Positions 27,598-37,266 of a stretch of DNA of 64,000 nt are shown one piece after another. Origin of the DNA: Mucilaginibacter sp. OK283 (GTDB lineage Bacteria > Bacteroidota > Bacteroidia > Sphingobacteriales > Sphingobacteriaceae); contig NZ_FODR01000005.1 of assembly GCF_900110415.1 (NCBI RefSeq), forward strand, positions 1 through 64,000, read 5' to 3'. Position 1 is the stretch's first letter; every line of letters starts with the position of its first letter. The notes beneath the pieces are model-generated. The model saw nothing but the letters and a program-made list of their open reading frames with translations. It had not been told where the DNA came from and did not search any database. The position numbers and the translations under genes are program-made.

Positions 27598-29148
27598 ATG
27601 AAAAATATAGTAAAGATATTAATGCTGCTCAACCTGCTGGCTTTATGGTCGTGCAAAAAAAGCTTTCTTGATAAGCAGCCTTTAGGAGTGCTTTCCAGCG
27701 CTACCTTCTCTTCAGATACAACTACGCTTGGGTTGGCTGTTAACCGGCTGTACGGCTCAATTGCCTGGCGCGAATTCAGGATAGGCCAGCACCAGTATTC
27801 AACCAAAGAGATGTGCGGTGATGATTTTATAGTAGGCACCAACGCCGATTTTAGCGTATTCCAGAATTATAGTTTTTTAGCCGATAACTATATGATTGAA
27901 AGGTATTGGGGCAGGGCGTATGAAAATATTCACTATTGTAATGTGGTTATTGACCGTACGCCTACATTTGCCGCCCGCTATTCGGCCGAGTTGTATGAGG
28001 CGCAGGCTAAATATTTCCGCGCGTATTACAATTTTGATTTAACCAATGTTTTTGGCGATGCCCCTTTACGTGATCACGACCCGGTAACCCCTGCGGAGTA
28101 CAACATTCCAAAAAGCTCGCATGCCGATATTATTAAACTGGTGATATCCGATTTAAAATATGCCATAGCTCATTTGCCCACCCGTTCACAATGGGGAACT
28201 GCCAACCTGGGCCGTGTTACCAAAGGTACGGCGCAAGGTTTATTGGCCAAAGTGTACCTGTATGATCAGGACTACGCCAATGCCAAAACTTATGCAGAGA
28301 TGGTTATAAACGGCGGCGAATACAGCCTGTATAACGATTACCGGAATTTATTCAGCCCCGACCACTTGTACTCATCTGAAAACATGATGCCGGGCGGCCT
28401 GATTTATAACGCGTCGTTGCCTGCGGGCCGTCAGTATGCACCTTACCTGCAATACCAGGGTTTGCCTTCGTTGGGTGCAAATGGTGCTATATATCCATCG
28501 CCAAACCTGGCCAGCAATTACGAAAGCGGCGATCCGCGTTTTGCCGCCACGTTTTTTACCCGGACGGATATTATCCCCGGCTACAATAACAACCAGCCTG
28601 TGGTTTTCCCGTCAAATACCGATTACGCTAATAAAAAAGTAATATGGCCTTTTGCCTATTGGAATGCCGGAAACTTTAATTTTCAAAGTGTTAATCCGAT
28701 GTACCTGCGCTATGCCGATATTATTTTAATAGATGCAGAAGCAAGCAACGAATTGGGTAACACTGCCGATGCGCTGAAATATTTAGAAATGATAAGGTAC
28801 CGGGCCCGCGGTAATAAAACCTTTGCCGCATCGATAGCTGCCGGCGATAACGGCGGCGCCGGGATACTGCCTCAAATTATAACAACCGATAAAACAGCCC
28901 TGCGTTTAGCAATCTGGCATGAACGGCGTATTGAGCTGGCGCTGGAATTTAACAGGTGGTATGATTTGGTACGTTACAATAAAGTAGCCGCCGCAAACGG
29001 AAGCAGCGGAACGGGTTACACCGAAAACCTGCTGAAGAACGTTTATGGAAGAACAAACTTTAACTACACCAAGTTTAGCCATTTCCCAATACCGCAAACT
29101 TTTATAACCTCATCAAACGGTGTGCTTACCCAGAATAGCGCATGGTAA
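27598..29148 (+). CDS. SusD/RagB-like surface glycan-binding lipoprotein 1
   Basis: A 516-residue lipoprotein with the lipobox LWSC (Cys19) followed by KKSFLDKQPLG, the standard SusD start. The TPR-like helical scaffold contains AKYFRAYYNFDLTNVFGDAPL, TKGTAQGLLAKVYLY and, towards the end, the conserved IWHERRIELALEFNRWYDLVRY. It binds glycan at the cell surface and acts as the lid of the SusC-like partner just upstream. It ends the operon: a strong terminator begins 30 bp after the stop. Confidence 0.96.
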   Translation: MKNIVKILMLLNLLALWSCKKSFLDKQPLGVLSSATFSSDTTTLGLAVNRLYGSIAWREFRIGQHQYSTKEMCGDDFIVGTNADFSVFQNYSFLADNYMIERYWGRAYENIHYCNVVIDRTPTFAARYSAELYEAQAKYFRAYYNFDLTNVFGDAPLRDHDPVTPAEYNIPKSSHADIIKLVISDLKYAIAHLPTRSQWGTANLGRVTKGTAQGLLAKVYLYDQDYANAKTYAEMVINGGEYSLYNDYRNLFSPDHLYSSENMMPGGLIYNASLPAGRQYAPYLQYQGLPSLGANGAIYPSPNLASNYESGDPRFAATFFTRTDIIPGYNNNQPVVFPSNTDYANKKVIWPFAYWNAGNFNFQSVNPMYLRYADIILIDAEASNELGNTADALKYLEMIRYRARGNKTFAASIAAGDNGGAGILPQIITTDKTALRLAIWHERRIELALEFNRWYDLVRYNKVAAANGSSGTGYTENLLKNVYGRTNFNYTKFSHFPIPQTFITSSNGVLTQNSAW

Positions 29149-29177
29149 AAGTTAGGATGTAAAACATTAATATCCAA

Positions 29178-29219
29178 TAAAAAAGCGGGGCCGCCAATAA
29201 AGGTAACCCCGCTTTTTTT
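29178..29219 (+). terminator. Rho-independent terminator
   Basis: AAAAAGCGGGG pairs with CCCCGCTTTTT across a short loop and ends in a run of T. It closes the first susCD operon. Confidence 0.88.
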
Positions 29220-29289
29220 ATTACTGGGTGTATTAACTCAGCATGACGTGTTTCGGTATTATCCAAACATTGGCTTTGAACGCTGACTA

Positions 29290-29432
29290 AGACTCACCCG
29301 GCCGACGCTGCGCTGGGCCACCCTCTCTCCGGTTGAAGCCGCAAAGAGGGTTGAAGCTCTATTCTTTTGCCCCTCTATGCGGCTTCAGCCGGAGAGAGGG
29401 GCGACGGGCGAAGCCTCGTCGGGGTGAGTCGT
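29290..29432. repeat. Dispersed palindromic repeat, family 2, copy 2
   Basis: Inverted arms, from GACTCACCCGGCCGACGCTG to GCAAAGAGGGTT and from CCCCTCTATGCGG to GGTGAGTC. It shares most arm sequence with the copy at 12136-12320 but has a shorter centre. It lies between the first susCD operon and the small secreted protein gene. Confidence 0.8.
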
Positions 29433-29505
29433 CTCCGCCATACGATAAACGCCATTTTGCCGGGAAATTACATCTAAAGAATTGCTTTAAAACAATTCCC
29501 CGGTA

Positions 29506-29931
29506 TTAACTATGGCCGGTAATAATGCACTGGCCAGATCCGCTGCTGGGCAAATGAAAATAATAATTTACCCCGCCGATATTCATCGTGTAGGTTTGAT
29601 TAGGTAGCAATGTATATGCGCTGCCAATCCATAAAATATATGAACTTGTATGAGGGTCGACACTTTGTGTGTTGCCTTTAAATGTAAACGGTACAGGCCC
29701 AAGAAATGGGTTGTCAACCAGCGACCAGTTGAGTGAAACCCAGGGGTTGCTGGAATCATAACCGATAGTCCAGGTATAGCCTGTCGGAAAAGTTGCGTAG
29801 GGTTTTTTAAAGGCAACTTTCGCTTTGTGCGGTTTATGTGCTTTAGGCACAACGGTACTGGCATGCAACGATGTTGCAAGCGATAAACAAAATACTGCTG
29901 CAACAGCAGTAAGGCTGAAGAATTTTTTCAT
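29506..29931 (-). CDS. Small secreted protein, unknown function
   Basis: A 141-residue protein that I do not recognise. Residues 1-24 are a clear signal peptide (cleavage likely after LHA). Then comes a basic stretch (about 28-45, rich in Lys, His and Pro). The mature part, with repeated Trp and Gly-Tyr (YTWTIGYDSSNPWVSLNW), looks like a small beta-rich fold. It is on the strand opposite to both susCD operons and alone, so it may not belong to the sugar locus. It is flanked by repeat-rich stretches on both sides. Confidence 0.65.
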   Translation of the reverse strand: MKKFFSLTAVAAVFCLSLATSLHASTVVPKAHKPHKAKVAFKKPYATFPTGYTWTIGYDSSNPWVSLNWSLVDNPFLGPVPFTFKGNTQSVDPHTSSYILWIGSAYTLLPNQTYTMNIGGVNYYFHLPSSGSGQCIITGHS

Positions 29932-30100
29932 ATGGTTATTTTTTTAAATTTTAGCTAAAATAAATGATGCTGCTGTTGTTGCACCTCTTAGCCAAAAATG
30001 GCGCAAACGATTGTTTTATAGAAAGTTATTAACAATTTGTCTGTCAGCGGTAGTCTACCGCCGACGCGCCGGATTTTAATTGTGCGCCTGTCGGTCTGAA

Positions 30101-30143
30101 CCTGTAGAAGATGTGCGCGGAGAGGCCTTTGCCCGCTATGGTT
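30101..30143 (+). repeat. Dispersed repeat, family 4, copy 1
   Basis: A segment starting CCTGTAGAAGATGTGCGC and ending GCCCGCTATGGTT matches 30360-30400 in the same orientation, at roughly four of five bases. The stretch 29932-30723 (about 790 bp) has no gene; it holds this pair, the family 1 copy and the leader of the second susC-like gene. Confidence 0.6.
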
Positions 30144-30245
30144 CCGCTACCCATTACATGTTGTGTTTTCGAAGTGCGCGGCCTGTCACCCTGACTTGGG
30201 AAATTTTGCGGATTCTGAAGGTGGGAATGATATTCAAAAATAAAA

Positions 30246-30335
30246 GACTGTCATGCTGAGGTACGAAGCAGCTATTCGCGAACTTTTCCATCGGTCATGC
30301 ATAGCTGATAGATCCTTCGTGCCTCAGGATGACAG
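30246..30335. repeat. Dispersed 90-bp palindromic repeat, family 1, copy 2
   Basis: Same architecture and same length as the element at 10945-11034: CTGTCATGCTGAGGTACGAA at the left, CGAACTTTTCCATCGGTCAT in the middle, and CCTCAGGATGACAG at the right end as the inverted copy of the left. The two copies differ at scattered positions. Confidence 0.85.
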
Positions 30336-30359
30336 GGGAATTGAACATGTGATGGGTAG

Positions 30360-30400
30360 CCTGTTGAAGACCCGCGGGTGAGGCCTCTGCCTGCTATGTT
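30360..30400 (+). repeat. Dispersed repeat, family 4, copy 2
   Basis: CCTGTTGAAGACCCGCGGG followed by GAGGCCTCTGCCTGCTATG; direct copy of 30101-30143. Confidence 0.6.
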
Positions 30401-30723
30401 CAACAAGCTCACGATGACAGCCATTTTATGTCGTCAATCCCCGTTTCAGAACTTCCCCAATTTTCCTTTGCCCACGTGATGTGCCCGGATCCAAATGATA
30501 CTGTTAGCTTTTTTTACTCGTGGCCACCCCATCCTTAACGCTCCCCGGCATTGCGATAAAATTTATACTATAATCAAAAAAATGGCGGCAAAATGAGTAT
30601 CCAACCGGTATTTCAATGTCTTTACTATACTAATTAATAGCCGGGCAATAAAAATAAACCAATGGATTAAATGGCCTAAAGCCAGCATTAAATCAAAATT
30701 ATGAACAATAAAACCAACACTTT

Positions 30724-33700
30724 ATGAATGTTTTTTACCAAACAAAACACCATGTACTACGGCTGTTTGCTGTACTCGTGTTAATTGCCTGCTGGGCGAC
30801 AGCATCGGCCCAAAACAAGGCCGTTACCGGTAAAATTATCGACGCCGGCACCGGCGAAGCCGTCATAGGCGCAACCGTACTGGCCGTAGGTACATCAAAT
30901 GGGGTAGCCGCCGATTTGAACGGAACTTTTAAAATTGTAGTGCCCGCTAATGCATCGCTGCAGTTCAAGAGCATTGGCTATACATCAGTTACCGTGGCAG
31001 CCGATTTTGATAAGCCAATGATCATTAAACTGGAGCCATCAAACAAAGGCCTGGAAGAGGTGGTTGTGGTAGGGTACGGCCAACAAAAACGTGCTACCGT
31101 TTCCGGAGCCGTTGCAACCGTATCCTCAAAGGTTTTCCAGGACAGGGGGCCTATAAACAACCCGCTTGAATCATTGCAGGGCCAGGTTCCGGGTGTTGTG
31201 GTTACCCGCACGTCTGCCCAGCCGGGCCGGGAAAACTGGAACTTCCAGATCCGCGGGGCCACATCAACCAACACGCAGGATCCGCTTATTGTGCTGGATG
31301 GTGTAGCGCTGGTTAACAATGCCGAACTGAACTCCATCAACCCGAATGATATTGATAATATATCTTTCCTGAAAGATGCCGCCGCATCTATTTACGGTGC
31401 ACGCGCGGCTTTTGGCGTAGTGCTTATCACCACCAAAAAAGCAAAGGCCGGCAAAATGGATGTTCAATATCTTTCTACCATATCGCAAAAGCGACTTGGC
31501 CTTCAGCCTATTTTGATCAATAACCGGCAGTGGGGCCAAAGTTTAAAAGAGGCCTTAACTAACGATAACTATGGCGTGGCCCCTACCAACTATCTTTGGT
31601 ACCAACTGGCCGACCTGGCCACCCATCCGCCTGATTCCCTGTACATCGATATTACCAAATTACCAGGCTACGCCGGATCAGCCAATGGTGTTTTATATAA
31701 CGGCACGCCGCTGCCATCGTTTGGCGATGTTAAGGACTTTACCTTTTTTGATACCAACATGCAAAAAATGTTATGGGGAAATGCCACATCAACCCAGCAG
31801 GACCTGAGCTTTTCGGGTTCAGGCGATCGTGGCGGCTACCGCGTATCTTTGGGCTACCTTAACGATGGAAGCCAGTTAAAATGGGGATTAAACGGAAACC
31901 AGCGTTATAACCTGCGTTTAAACCATAGCTATAAGTTTAGCGACAGGGTAAACCTGGAAACCAACATATCCCTTGAAAGGAATAATATACAGCAGCCCAC
32001 ACTATATAGCTACGGGGGCTACAGCGCACTAAGCAACTACGGCCAGCCTGGCTTGCCTGCGTTTACTTCAAAAGGGCAGCCCTATGCCTGGGGAACGGTT
32101 TACAGCGCCCCTGCATTGCTTAAATATGGTGGCGATAACAAAGAGTCGAACAGCAGGGCCCTGTTAAATTCAACTTTTACTTACAATTTTGCAAAACACC
32201 TTACATTTACCGCGGTAACCGGCTATCATGTATGGTACCAGGACAGCAGGATACAGCAAAAGCAGGTACAGTTTTACAACTATGCCGGTAACCTGTTGAT
32301 ACAAACCAACCCTATAGCAGGCGGCAGCGGCGGCAACAGTACATTTTATAACCGCAGCAATATCACCGAGCCTTATTATAACCTTGCAGGCAGGGTATCG
32401 TACGATAACGTGTTTAACAAGGTTCATGCAGTAGGGGTAATGCTCGGAAGCTCCTATGAGCGCGATGAGTATAATTATTTTACCACGCGTACTTACAACC
32501 TGGGCAGCGATGATATCCCGTCGTTAGGAACCGGTGTTACCAGCGGTACTGCCGGCTTTGTAACCAATGGCGAAACCCAGAATCATTATGCCCTGGGATC
32601 GTATTTTGGCCGTGCAACATATACCTACAACAGCAAATATAACCTGGAGGTACAGGGCCGTTATGACGGCTCATCAAAATTTATCGCTGATAAAAGGTGG
32701 AAGATATTTGGTTCGGTACTGGGTTCATGGCTTATATCCGAAGAGTCGTTTGTTAAAAACCTGAACATCTTCACTACCCTTAAACTGCGGGTAAGTTACG
32801 GAACCACCGGCAGCCAGAGCGGCATAGGTTTGTATGATTACTTACAGTCGCTTAATGTAAACAGTGGCGGCGCATTACTCGGCAATAACCTGGCTACCTC
32901 TGTAACCACCACAGGAAACCTGGTTTCCCTTAACAGGACCTGGGAAACCGTTGTTAAAAAGAACCTGGCATTGGATTTCGGCATTTTAAACGACCACCTT
33001 TCGGGCTCTTTTGACATCTACAGAAATGAAAACAATAATATGCTGCTTGGCCAGCTATACCCGGGTGTACTTGGAGCCGGCGCACCGGCGCAAAACATAG
33101 GAACCTTACATACCTGGGGTTATGAGGGCAGCCTTACCTGGCGGTCAAACATTGGTAAATTAACCTACTCGGTTAGCGGTACAATTACTGATAATCAAAA
33201 TAAGCTGGTGCATTATGGCGGGGCAAATGTTATTGGCCCGGGATATAACTACACAGTAGAAGGGTATCCCCTTGGATCGTACTTCGGCCTAAAATATGGA
33301 GGCAAGCTTCAAACCCAGGCCGAAGTTGATGCTTATAACGCCCAATACGCGCCTGCCGGAAGCACTAATAACGTTGGCCTTCCCATACCATCGGCGCTTG
33401 CCAATCCGGCCGGCCAGATGAGTGGCCTGCGCCCCGGCGATAATAAGTTTGTAGATGTTAACGGCGATGGTAAATTGAGTATAGGCGGCACTACAGCCGA
33501 TAAGGGCGACCTTGTTTACCTGGGATCGGATAACCCGAGGTACAGTTACGGGCTTAACCTTGGCTTGCAGTGGAATGGTTTTGATTTTTACTCCATTTTC
33601 CAGGGAGTTGGCAAACGGGCTGTATTGCGTACCGGGTCAACAGCAAATTTCAGCGTGCCTTTCCTGTCTATTTTCCAGGGTCAAACAACGTCATATTTGG

Positions 33701-34044
33701 GCAATGTATGGTCTCCCGAAAATCCGGACGCTTATTATCCAAACCTGCATTCGGCACAAAACAACGGTATCAACAACTATAATTATCAGCCATCAACCTG
33801 GCGTGTGCAAAACGGCGCTTATGTACGGCTTAAAAACGTGGTGCTTGGCTACACCATACCTAAAAGCCTGCTTGCACACACACATGCCATAAAAGGGCTC
33901 CGGATTTATTTTTCGGGCAGCGACCTGTGGGAAAAAACCTATATACATGACGGCTGGGACCCTGAAGTTACCCGGACAGTGGCCGGTAACGAAAGGTACC
34001 CCTTTTACCGTTACATCACCCTTGGCGTAAACGTGACTTTTTAA
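30724..34044 (+). CDS. SusC-like TonB-dependent outer-membrane receptor 2
   Basis: A 1,106-residue SusC/RagA-type importer. Signal peptide (1-29, ATASAQ); regulatory-like Ig domain (about 31-113); LEEVVVVGYG TonB-box-like segment; plug with FQIRGATSTN, DPLIVLDGVALV and ASIYGARAAFGVVLITTKKA; barrel ending in VNVTF. It is about 90 residues longer than receptor 1 and only moderately similar to it. It is in an operon with the SusD-like gene 18 bp downstream. The locus therefore has two import complexes, perhaps for different product sizes. Confidence 0.96.
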   Translation: MNVFYQTKHHVLRLFAVLVLIACWATASAQNKAVTGKIIDAGTGEAVIGATVLAVGTSNGVAADLNGTFKIVVPANASLQFKSIGYTSVTVAADFDKPMIIKLEPSNKGLEEVVVVGYGQQKRATVSGAVATVSSKVFQDRGPINNPLESLQGQVPGVVVTRTSAQPGRENWNFQIRGATSTNTQDPLIVLDGVALVNNAELNSINPNDIDNISFLKDAAASIYGARAAFGVVLITTKKAKAGKMDVQYLSTISQKRLGLQPILINNRQWGQSLKEALTNDNYGVAPTNYLWYQLADLATHPPDSLYIDITKLPGYAGSANGVLYNGTPLPSFGDVKDFTFFDTNMQKMLWGNATSTQQDLSFSGSGDRGGYRVSLGYLNDGSQLKWGLNGNQRYNLRLNHSYKFSDRVNLETNISLERNNIQQPTLYSYGGYSALSNYGQPGLPAFTSKGQPYAWGTVYSAPALLKYGGDNKESNSRALLNSTFTYNFAKHLTFTAVTGYHVWYQDSRIQQKQVQFYNYAGNLLIQTNPIAGGSGGNSTFYNRSNITEPYYNLAGRVSYDNVFNKVHAVGVMLGSSYERDEYNYFTTRTYNLGSDDIPSLGTGVTSGTAGFVTNGETQNHYALGSYFGRATYTYNSKYNLEVQGRYDGSSKFIADKRWKIFGSVLGSWLISEESFVKNLNIFTTLKLRVSYGTTGSQSGIGLYDYLQSLNVNSGGALLGNNLATSVTTTGNLVSLNRTWETVVKKNLALDFGILNDHLSGSFDIYRNENNNMLLGQLYPGVLGAGAPAQNIGTLHTWGYEGSLTWRSNIGKLTYSVSGTITDNQNKLVHYGGANVIGPGYNYTVEGYPLGSYFGLKYGGKLQTQAEVDAYNAQYAPAGSTNNVGLPIPSALANPAGQMSGLRPGDNKFVDVNGDGKLSIGGTTADKGDLVYLGSDNPRYSYGLNLGLQWNGFDFYSIFQGVGKRAVLRTGSTANFSVPFLSIFQGQTTSYLGNVWSPENPDAYYPNLHSAQNNGINNYNYQPSTWRVQNGAYVRLKNVVLGYTIPKSLLAHTHAIKGLRIYFSGSDLWEKTYIHDGWDPEVTRTVAGNERYPFYRYITLGVNVTF

Positions 34045-34062
34045 TTTAAAAAACGATATCAA

Positions 34063-35895
34063 ATGAAGACGAAATATATCAAGTTCATGTCGGTTATAGG
34101 GGTTGCCTTTGGCTTTACTATAATGTCATGTAATAAAACGCTCAACTTAAAGCCGCTTGACCAATTATCAGATGCGGCCTACTTTAAATCACCAACAGAT
34201 TATAAAACTTTTGCCAACCAGTATTACGGTTATCTTAAAAACTTTACCACCATTAATGGCTTGTCTGACAACCCACATTCCGACGGACGATCGGACCTGT
34301 TTGGCGGCGGTGGCGTGTACGGCTCGGGAACCAACATTGTACCGGTTACCGAAGCAAATTTTGGAAATGCCGGAAACTGGAACGTAGACTATGGCCGGAT
34401 AAGGGCTACCAATTACCTGCTGGATAAGGCCGCATCATACCCAAGGCCAGCCGAAATAGCCCAATATGTGGCTGAAGCAAAATTCTTCCGCGCCTATATC
34501 TATTTTGATCTTTTGCAGCAATATGGTGGTGTGCCACTGATTACCAAACCGCTTGACCTTACCTCGCCAGAGTTGTTTGGCGCCAGGGCCACCCGCGATC
34601 AGATAGCCGATTTGATTATAGCCGACCTGCAGGCCGCCATACCCGACCTACCGGTTTCGCTACCGGCCAACTCGGCAAATTTTGGCCGTGTAACCCAGAT
34701 GGCAGCCCAGGCATTTTTAAGTCGCGTTGCACTTTATGAAGGTACTTGGCAAAAATTCAGGTCGGGCGATGCGGCACGGTATAATGCCTTGCTTGATAAA
34801 TCTATAGCAGCAAGCACCGCCGTTATGGCCAGTAACCAGTATGCATTGTTTGGCACTGCAGCTTCAAACGCGCTTGGCGGCAACAGCACCATACTGGGCG
34901 ACTCCTGCCTGAAATATTTATTTATACTTGAAAACATCAAATCAAACCCGGCCGGTATAACCAAAACCGCTAACCATGAATACATACTTTCGACCAGGTA
35001 CGATGACGTGCTGAAGCCGATTAACGTATTTGTGAGCCGTAGCAGTACGGCAACCGGTGTGGGGCAAAAATTTGTAAATATGTTTTTGTGTAACGATGGC
35101 CTGCCGGTTGAAAAATCGCCGCAATTTGGCGGCTTTCAAACCTATTTATCAGAATTCCAGAACCGCGATAACCGTTTAAAATACACCATTAAAATTACTT
35201 ACCAGTACTACTGGTACAGCATAAATGGTCGCGTTAACTGGACCGGAGATGCGGCCGACAGGGCAAATTCGCTGGGGCCGGCAAAACCTTACGGCTATGG
35301 CAATCAAAAATGGATATCAGAAAGACAATTGGTAGATGGTCAGGAATCGGAAGATTACCCGGTAATCCGCTACGCCGAAGTATTGCTTAACTATGCCGAA
35401 GCGGTATATGAGCGAAACGGAATGATTTCTGATGCTGACCTCAACAAATCTGTAAACCTTGTCCGCCTGCGCTGCAACTCCACCAACGGCATGCCGGGGC
35501 TTAGCAACGCCCTGGTAAATGCCAATAACCTGGATATGCGTACCGAAATAAGAAGAGAGCGTACGATAGAACTTTATGACGAAGATTTTAGGTTTGACGA
35601 TATTAAGCGCTGGCACAGCGGCACAACGGACCTGGTAACCAACATAGGCGGTACCGCTTATGACAATGCTGCAGGTTTTGTAAGCCCATGGCCGGTATCA
35701 TATAAATACACAGGCACCCAGGCACAATTAGGCCCTGATGCTGTAAAACCAGTACCCACAAACGCCAAAGACGCCAATGGCAACCTGATCATCGATCAAA
35801 CGGCCAGGTTATTTGCCGAAAAAAATTATTTATACCCCCTTCCATCCCAACAAATTACGTTAAACCCCCAACTAACCCAAAATCCGGGTTGGTAA
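34063..35895 (+). CDS. SusD/RagB-like surface glycan-binding lipoprotein 2
   Basis: A 610-residue SusD family lipoprotein with lipobox MSC (Cys23), then NKTLNLKPLDQLSDAAYF. Family blocks: AKFFRAYIYFDLLQQYGGVPLITKPL, RVTQMAAQAFLSRVALYEGTW, YAEVLLNYAEAVYERNG and IRRERTIELYDEDFRFDDIKRW. It is about 95 residues longer than SusD-like 1, with the extra length mainly in the middle. It is the partner of the receptor directly upstream. Confidence 0.96.
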   Translation: MKTKYIKFMSVIGVAFGFTIMSCNKTLNLKPLDQLSDAAYFKSPTDYKTFANQYYGYLKNFTTINGLSDNPHSDGRSDLFGGGGVYGSGTNIVPVTEANFGNAGNWNVDYGRIRATNYLLDKAASYPRPAEIAQYVAEAKFFRAYIYFDLLQQYGGVPLITKPLDLTSPELFGARATRDQIADLIIADLQAAIPDLPVSLPANSANFGRVTQMAAQAFLSRVALYEGTWQKFRSGDAARYNALLDKSIAASTAVMASNQYALFGTAASNALGGNSTILGDSCLKYLFILENIKSNPAGITKTANHEYILSTRYDDVLKPINVFVSRSSTATGVGQKFVNMFLCNDGLPVEKSPQFGGFQTYLSEFQNRDNRLKYTIKITYQYYWYSINGRVNWTGDAADRANSLGPAKPYGYGNQKWISERQLVDGQESEDYPVIRYAEVLLNYAEAVYERNGMISDADLNKSVNLVRLRCNSTNGMPGLSNALVNANNLDMRTEIRRERTIELYDEDFRFDDIKRWHSGTTDLVTNIGGTAYDNAAGFVSPWPVSYKYTGTQAQLGPDAVKPVPTNAKDANGNLIIDQTARLFAEKNYLYPLPSQQITLNPQLTQNPGW

Positions 35896-35900
35896 CTGAG

Positions 35901-35931
35901 TTGCGGGGGCCCTGCCCCCGCAATTTTTTTT
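35901..35931 (+). terminator. Rho-independent terminator
   Basis: TTGCGGGGGC and GCCCCCGCAA form a perfect 10-bp stem with a 3-base loop and nine T follow. It closes the second susCD operon. Confidence 0.92.
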
Positions 35932-36130
35932 TAATGACAGGTGATGCAGGTTTACTGTGATTATATAAAACCGGTTAATTAATTTAATGGATGATACTAT
36001 TTATTAAACAGAATATCAGGATATTAGCGTAAGTTTTGTACAGGCCGATATTAAAAACAAACACCATAGAATAATAAAGGTTAAACCCGGTTTCCGGGTA
36101 AGCTATTTAGGGGCCTAAAAATATTTTAAG

Positions 36131-36280
36131 ATGGAGAAAAAGAAATCTGACGAATTTGAACCAGCTTTCCATATCAGGAAACCCGAGGTTAGCCAGCTCC
36201 GGATTAAGCGGCACTGGGAGTCAATTTTACCCTTGCTTAAACAAAAAAAAGATCCGCCTGCACCAAAAGGGAAGCCCTGA
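36131..36280 (+). CDS. Possible small basic protein of 49 residues
   Basis: ATG at 36131 to TGA at 36280. The product is rich in Lys (MEKKKSDEFEPAFHIRKP at the start, ending PPAPKGKP), soluble, with a possible helix in the middle (EVSQLRIKRHWESILPLL). I do not recognise it. It is the only open frame of a sensible composition in the 761-bp gap between the second susCD operon and the sigma factor gene, which otherwise shows no feature I can support. There is no conservation evidence, so it may be chance. Confidence 0.35.
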   Translation: MEKKKSDEFEPAFHIRKPEVSQLRIKRHWESILPLLKQKKDPPAPKGKP

Positions 36281-36656
36281 GCTGCTCCTGATTTTATATG
36301 CCATCCGCTGCCCCATAGTCTGCGCCTCTCCATGCCCTTCCCCAATAGTTTGATGCTTTGCCAATTATCATAACAAGGCCGCTGATTGCCTTGTGCGCTA
36401 AGTTAAGGCTGAATTGTACCCCTGATATCAAAAAAATGCTTCTAAACCGGTTTTTTAGGCTTTTTTGGCTGGTTTACGTATGTCGATTGGTTATTTTATA
36501 GCCTTTCTATCGCCCAAAATCCACTCATATTAGCTACTGTAAACCAATTATCCGACAATCGAAAAATGCCCGGGCCTATTTTTTTTTCAGCCTGATTTTA
36601 TATGGCCGTTTTCCGGGAGTTGCAGGAACTAATATCAATTATAACCAAGCATTTTT

Positions 36657-37238
36657 ATGAACAAGAATGACCAGTTAGCAATACGTTGGGAAAAAACCCG
36701 GCAAGGGGATGTCAGTGAATTCGGGGCTATTCACCATGAGTTGTACCCGCTGCTTTATCATTACCTGCTGAAAATTACCCGCGACGAAATTGTATCAGAA
36801 GACCTGCTGCAGGAACTGTTTATAAAAATGTGGGAACGTAAGGAAAGGCTTGGCCCCATACATAATGTGAAGGTGTACTTTTTTAAGGCGGCGCGATCTC
36901 TCGCACTCAATTATTTTAAGCGTCAAAAGAACCATTTACCAATAACCGACGATCAGCGCGAAATTGATCTTGCTTTTTCCCAGGAAGAAATTTGGGTGAA
37001 CAGCGAAAATGACCTTGAATTTAACAGGCTGCTCGCCCTTGCCCTGAATGCTTTGCCCAAAAGGCAAAAAGAAATGGTGTTTTTAAAATATTTTGACGGC
37101 TGGACCTACGAACAGATAGCCGAAGTAACCGGTATAAATTACCAATCGGTAGTAAACCACATACACCGGGCTATGCAGCAGCTGCGCAATAACCTGGTGT
37201 ATGATAAGCGGGTACAATCCTGTCGTGTAGCAGTTTAA
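36657..37238 (+). CDS. ECF-type RNA polymerase sigma factor
   Basis: A 193-residue sigma-70 factor of the extracytoplasmic group (Bacteroidota type). Region 2: LLYHYLLKITRDEIVSEDLLQELFIKMWERKERL, then VYFFKAARSLALNYFKRQK. Region 4: LPKRQKEMVFLKYFDGWTYEQIAEVTG with the DNA-reading helix NYQSVVNHIHRAM. Such factors are normally followed by a FecR-type anti-sigma gene and a receptor with an STN domain; neither is here. It may instead serve the adjacent susCD and lyase genes, or a partner elsewhere. A family 3 repeat begins 28 bp after the stop. Confidence 0.95.
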   Translation: MNKNDQLAIRWEKTRQGDVSEFGAIHHELYPLLYHYLLKITRDEIVSEDLLQELFIKMWERKERLGPIHNVKVYFFKAARSLALNYFKRQKNHLPITDDQREIDLAFSQEEIWVNSENDLEFNRLLALALNALPKRQKEMVFLKYFDGWTYEQIAEVTGINYQSVVNHIHRAMQQLRNNLVYDKRVQSCRVAV

Positions 37239-37266
37239 ACGCTGCCGTTAGGTGCGATAACTGCAA

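Noticed and set aside
24533..35895. FecR/ECF-type signalling receptors
   Set aside because: Neither SusC-like receptor has the N-terminal STN domain needed to signal to an anti-sigma factor.
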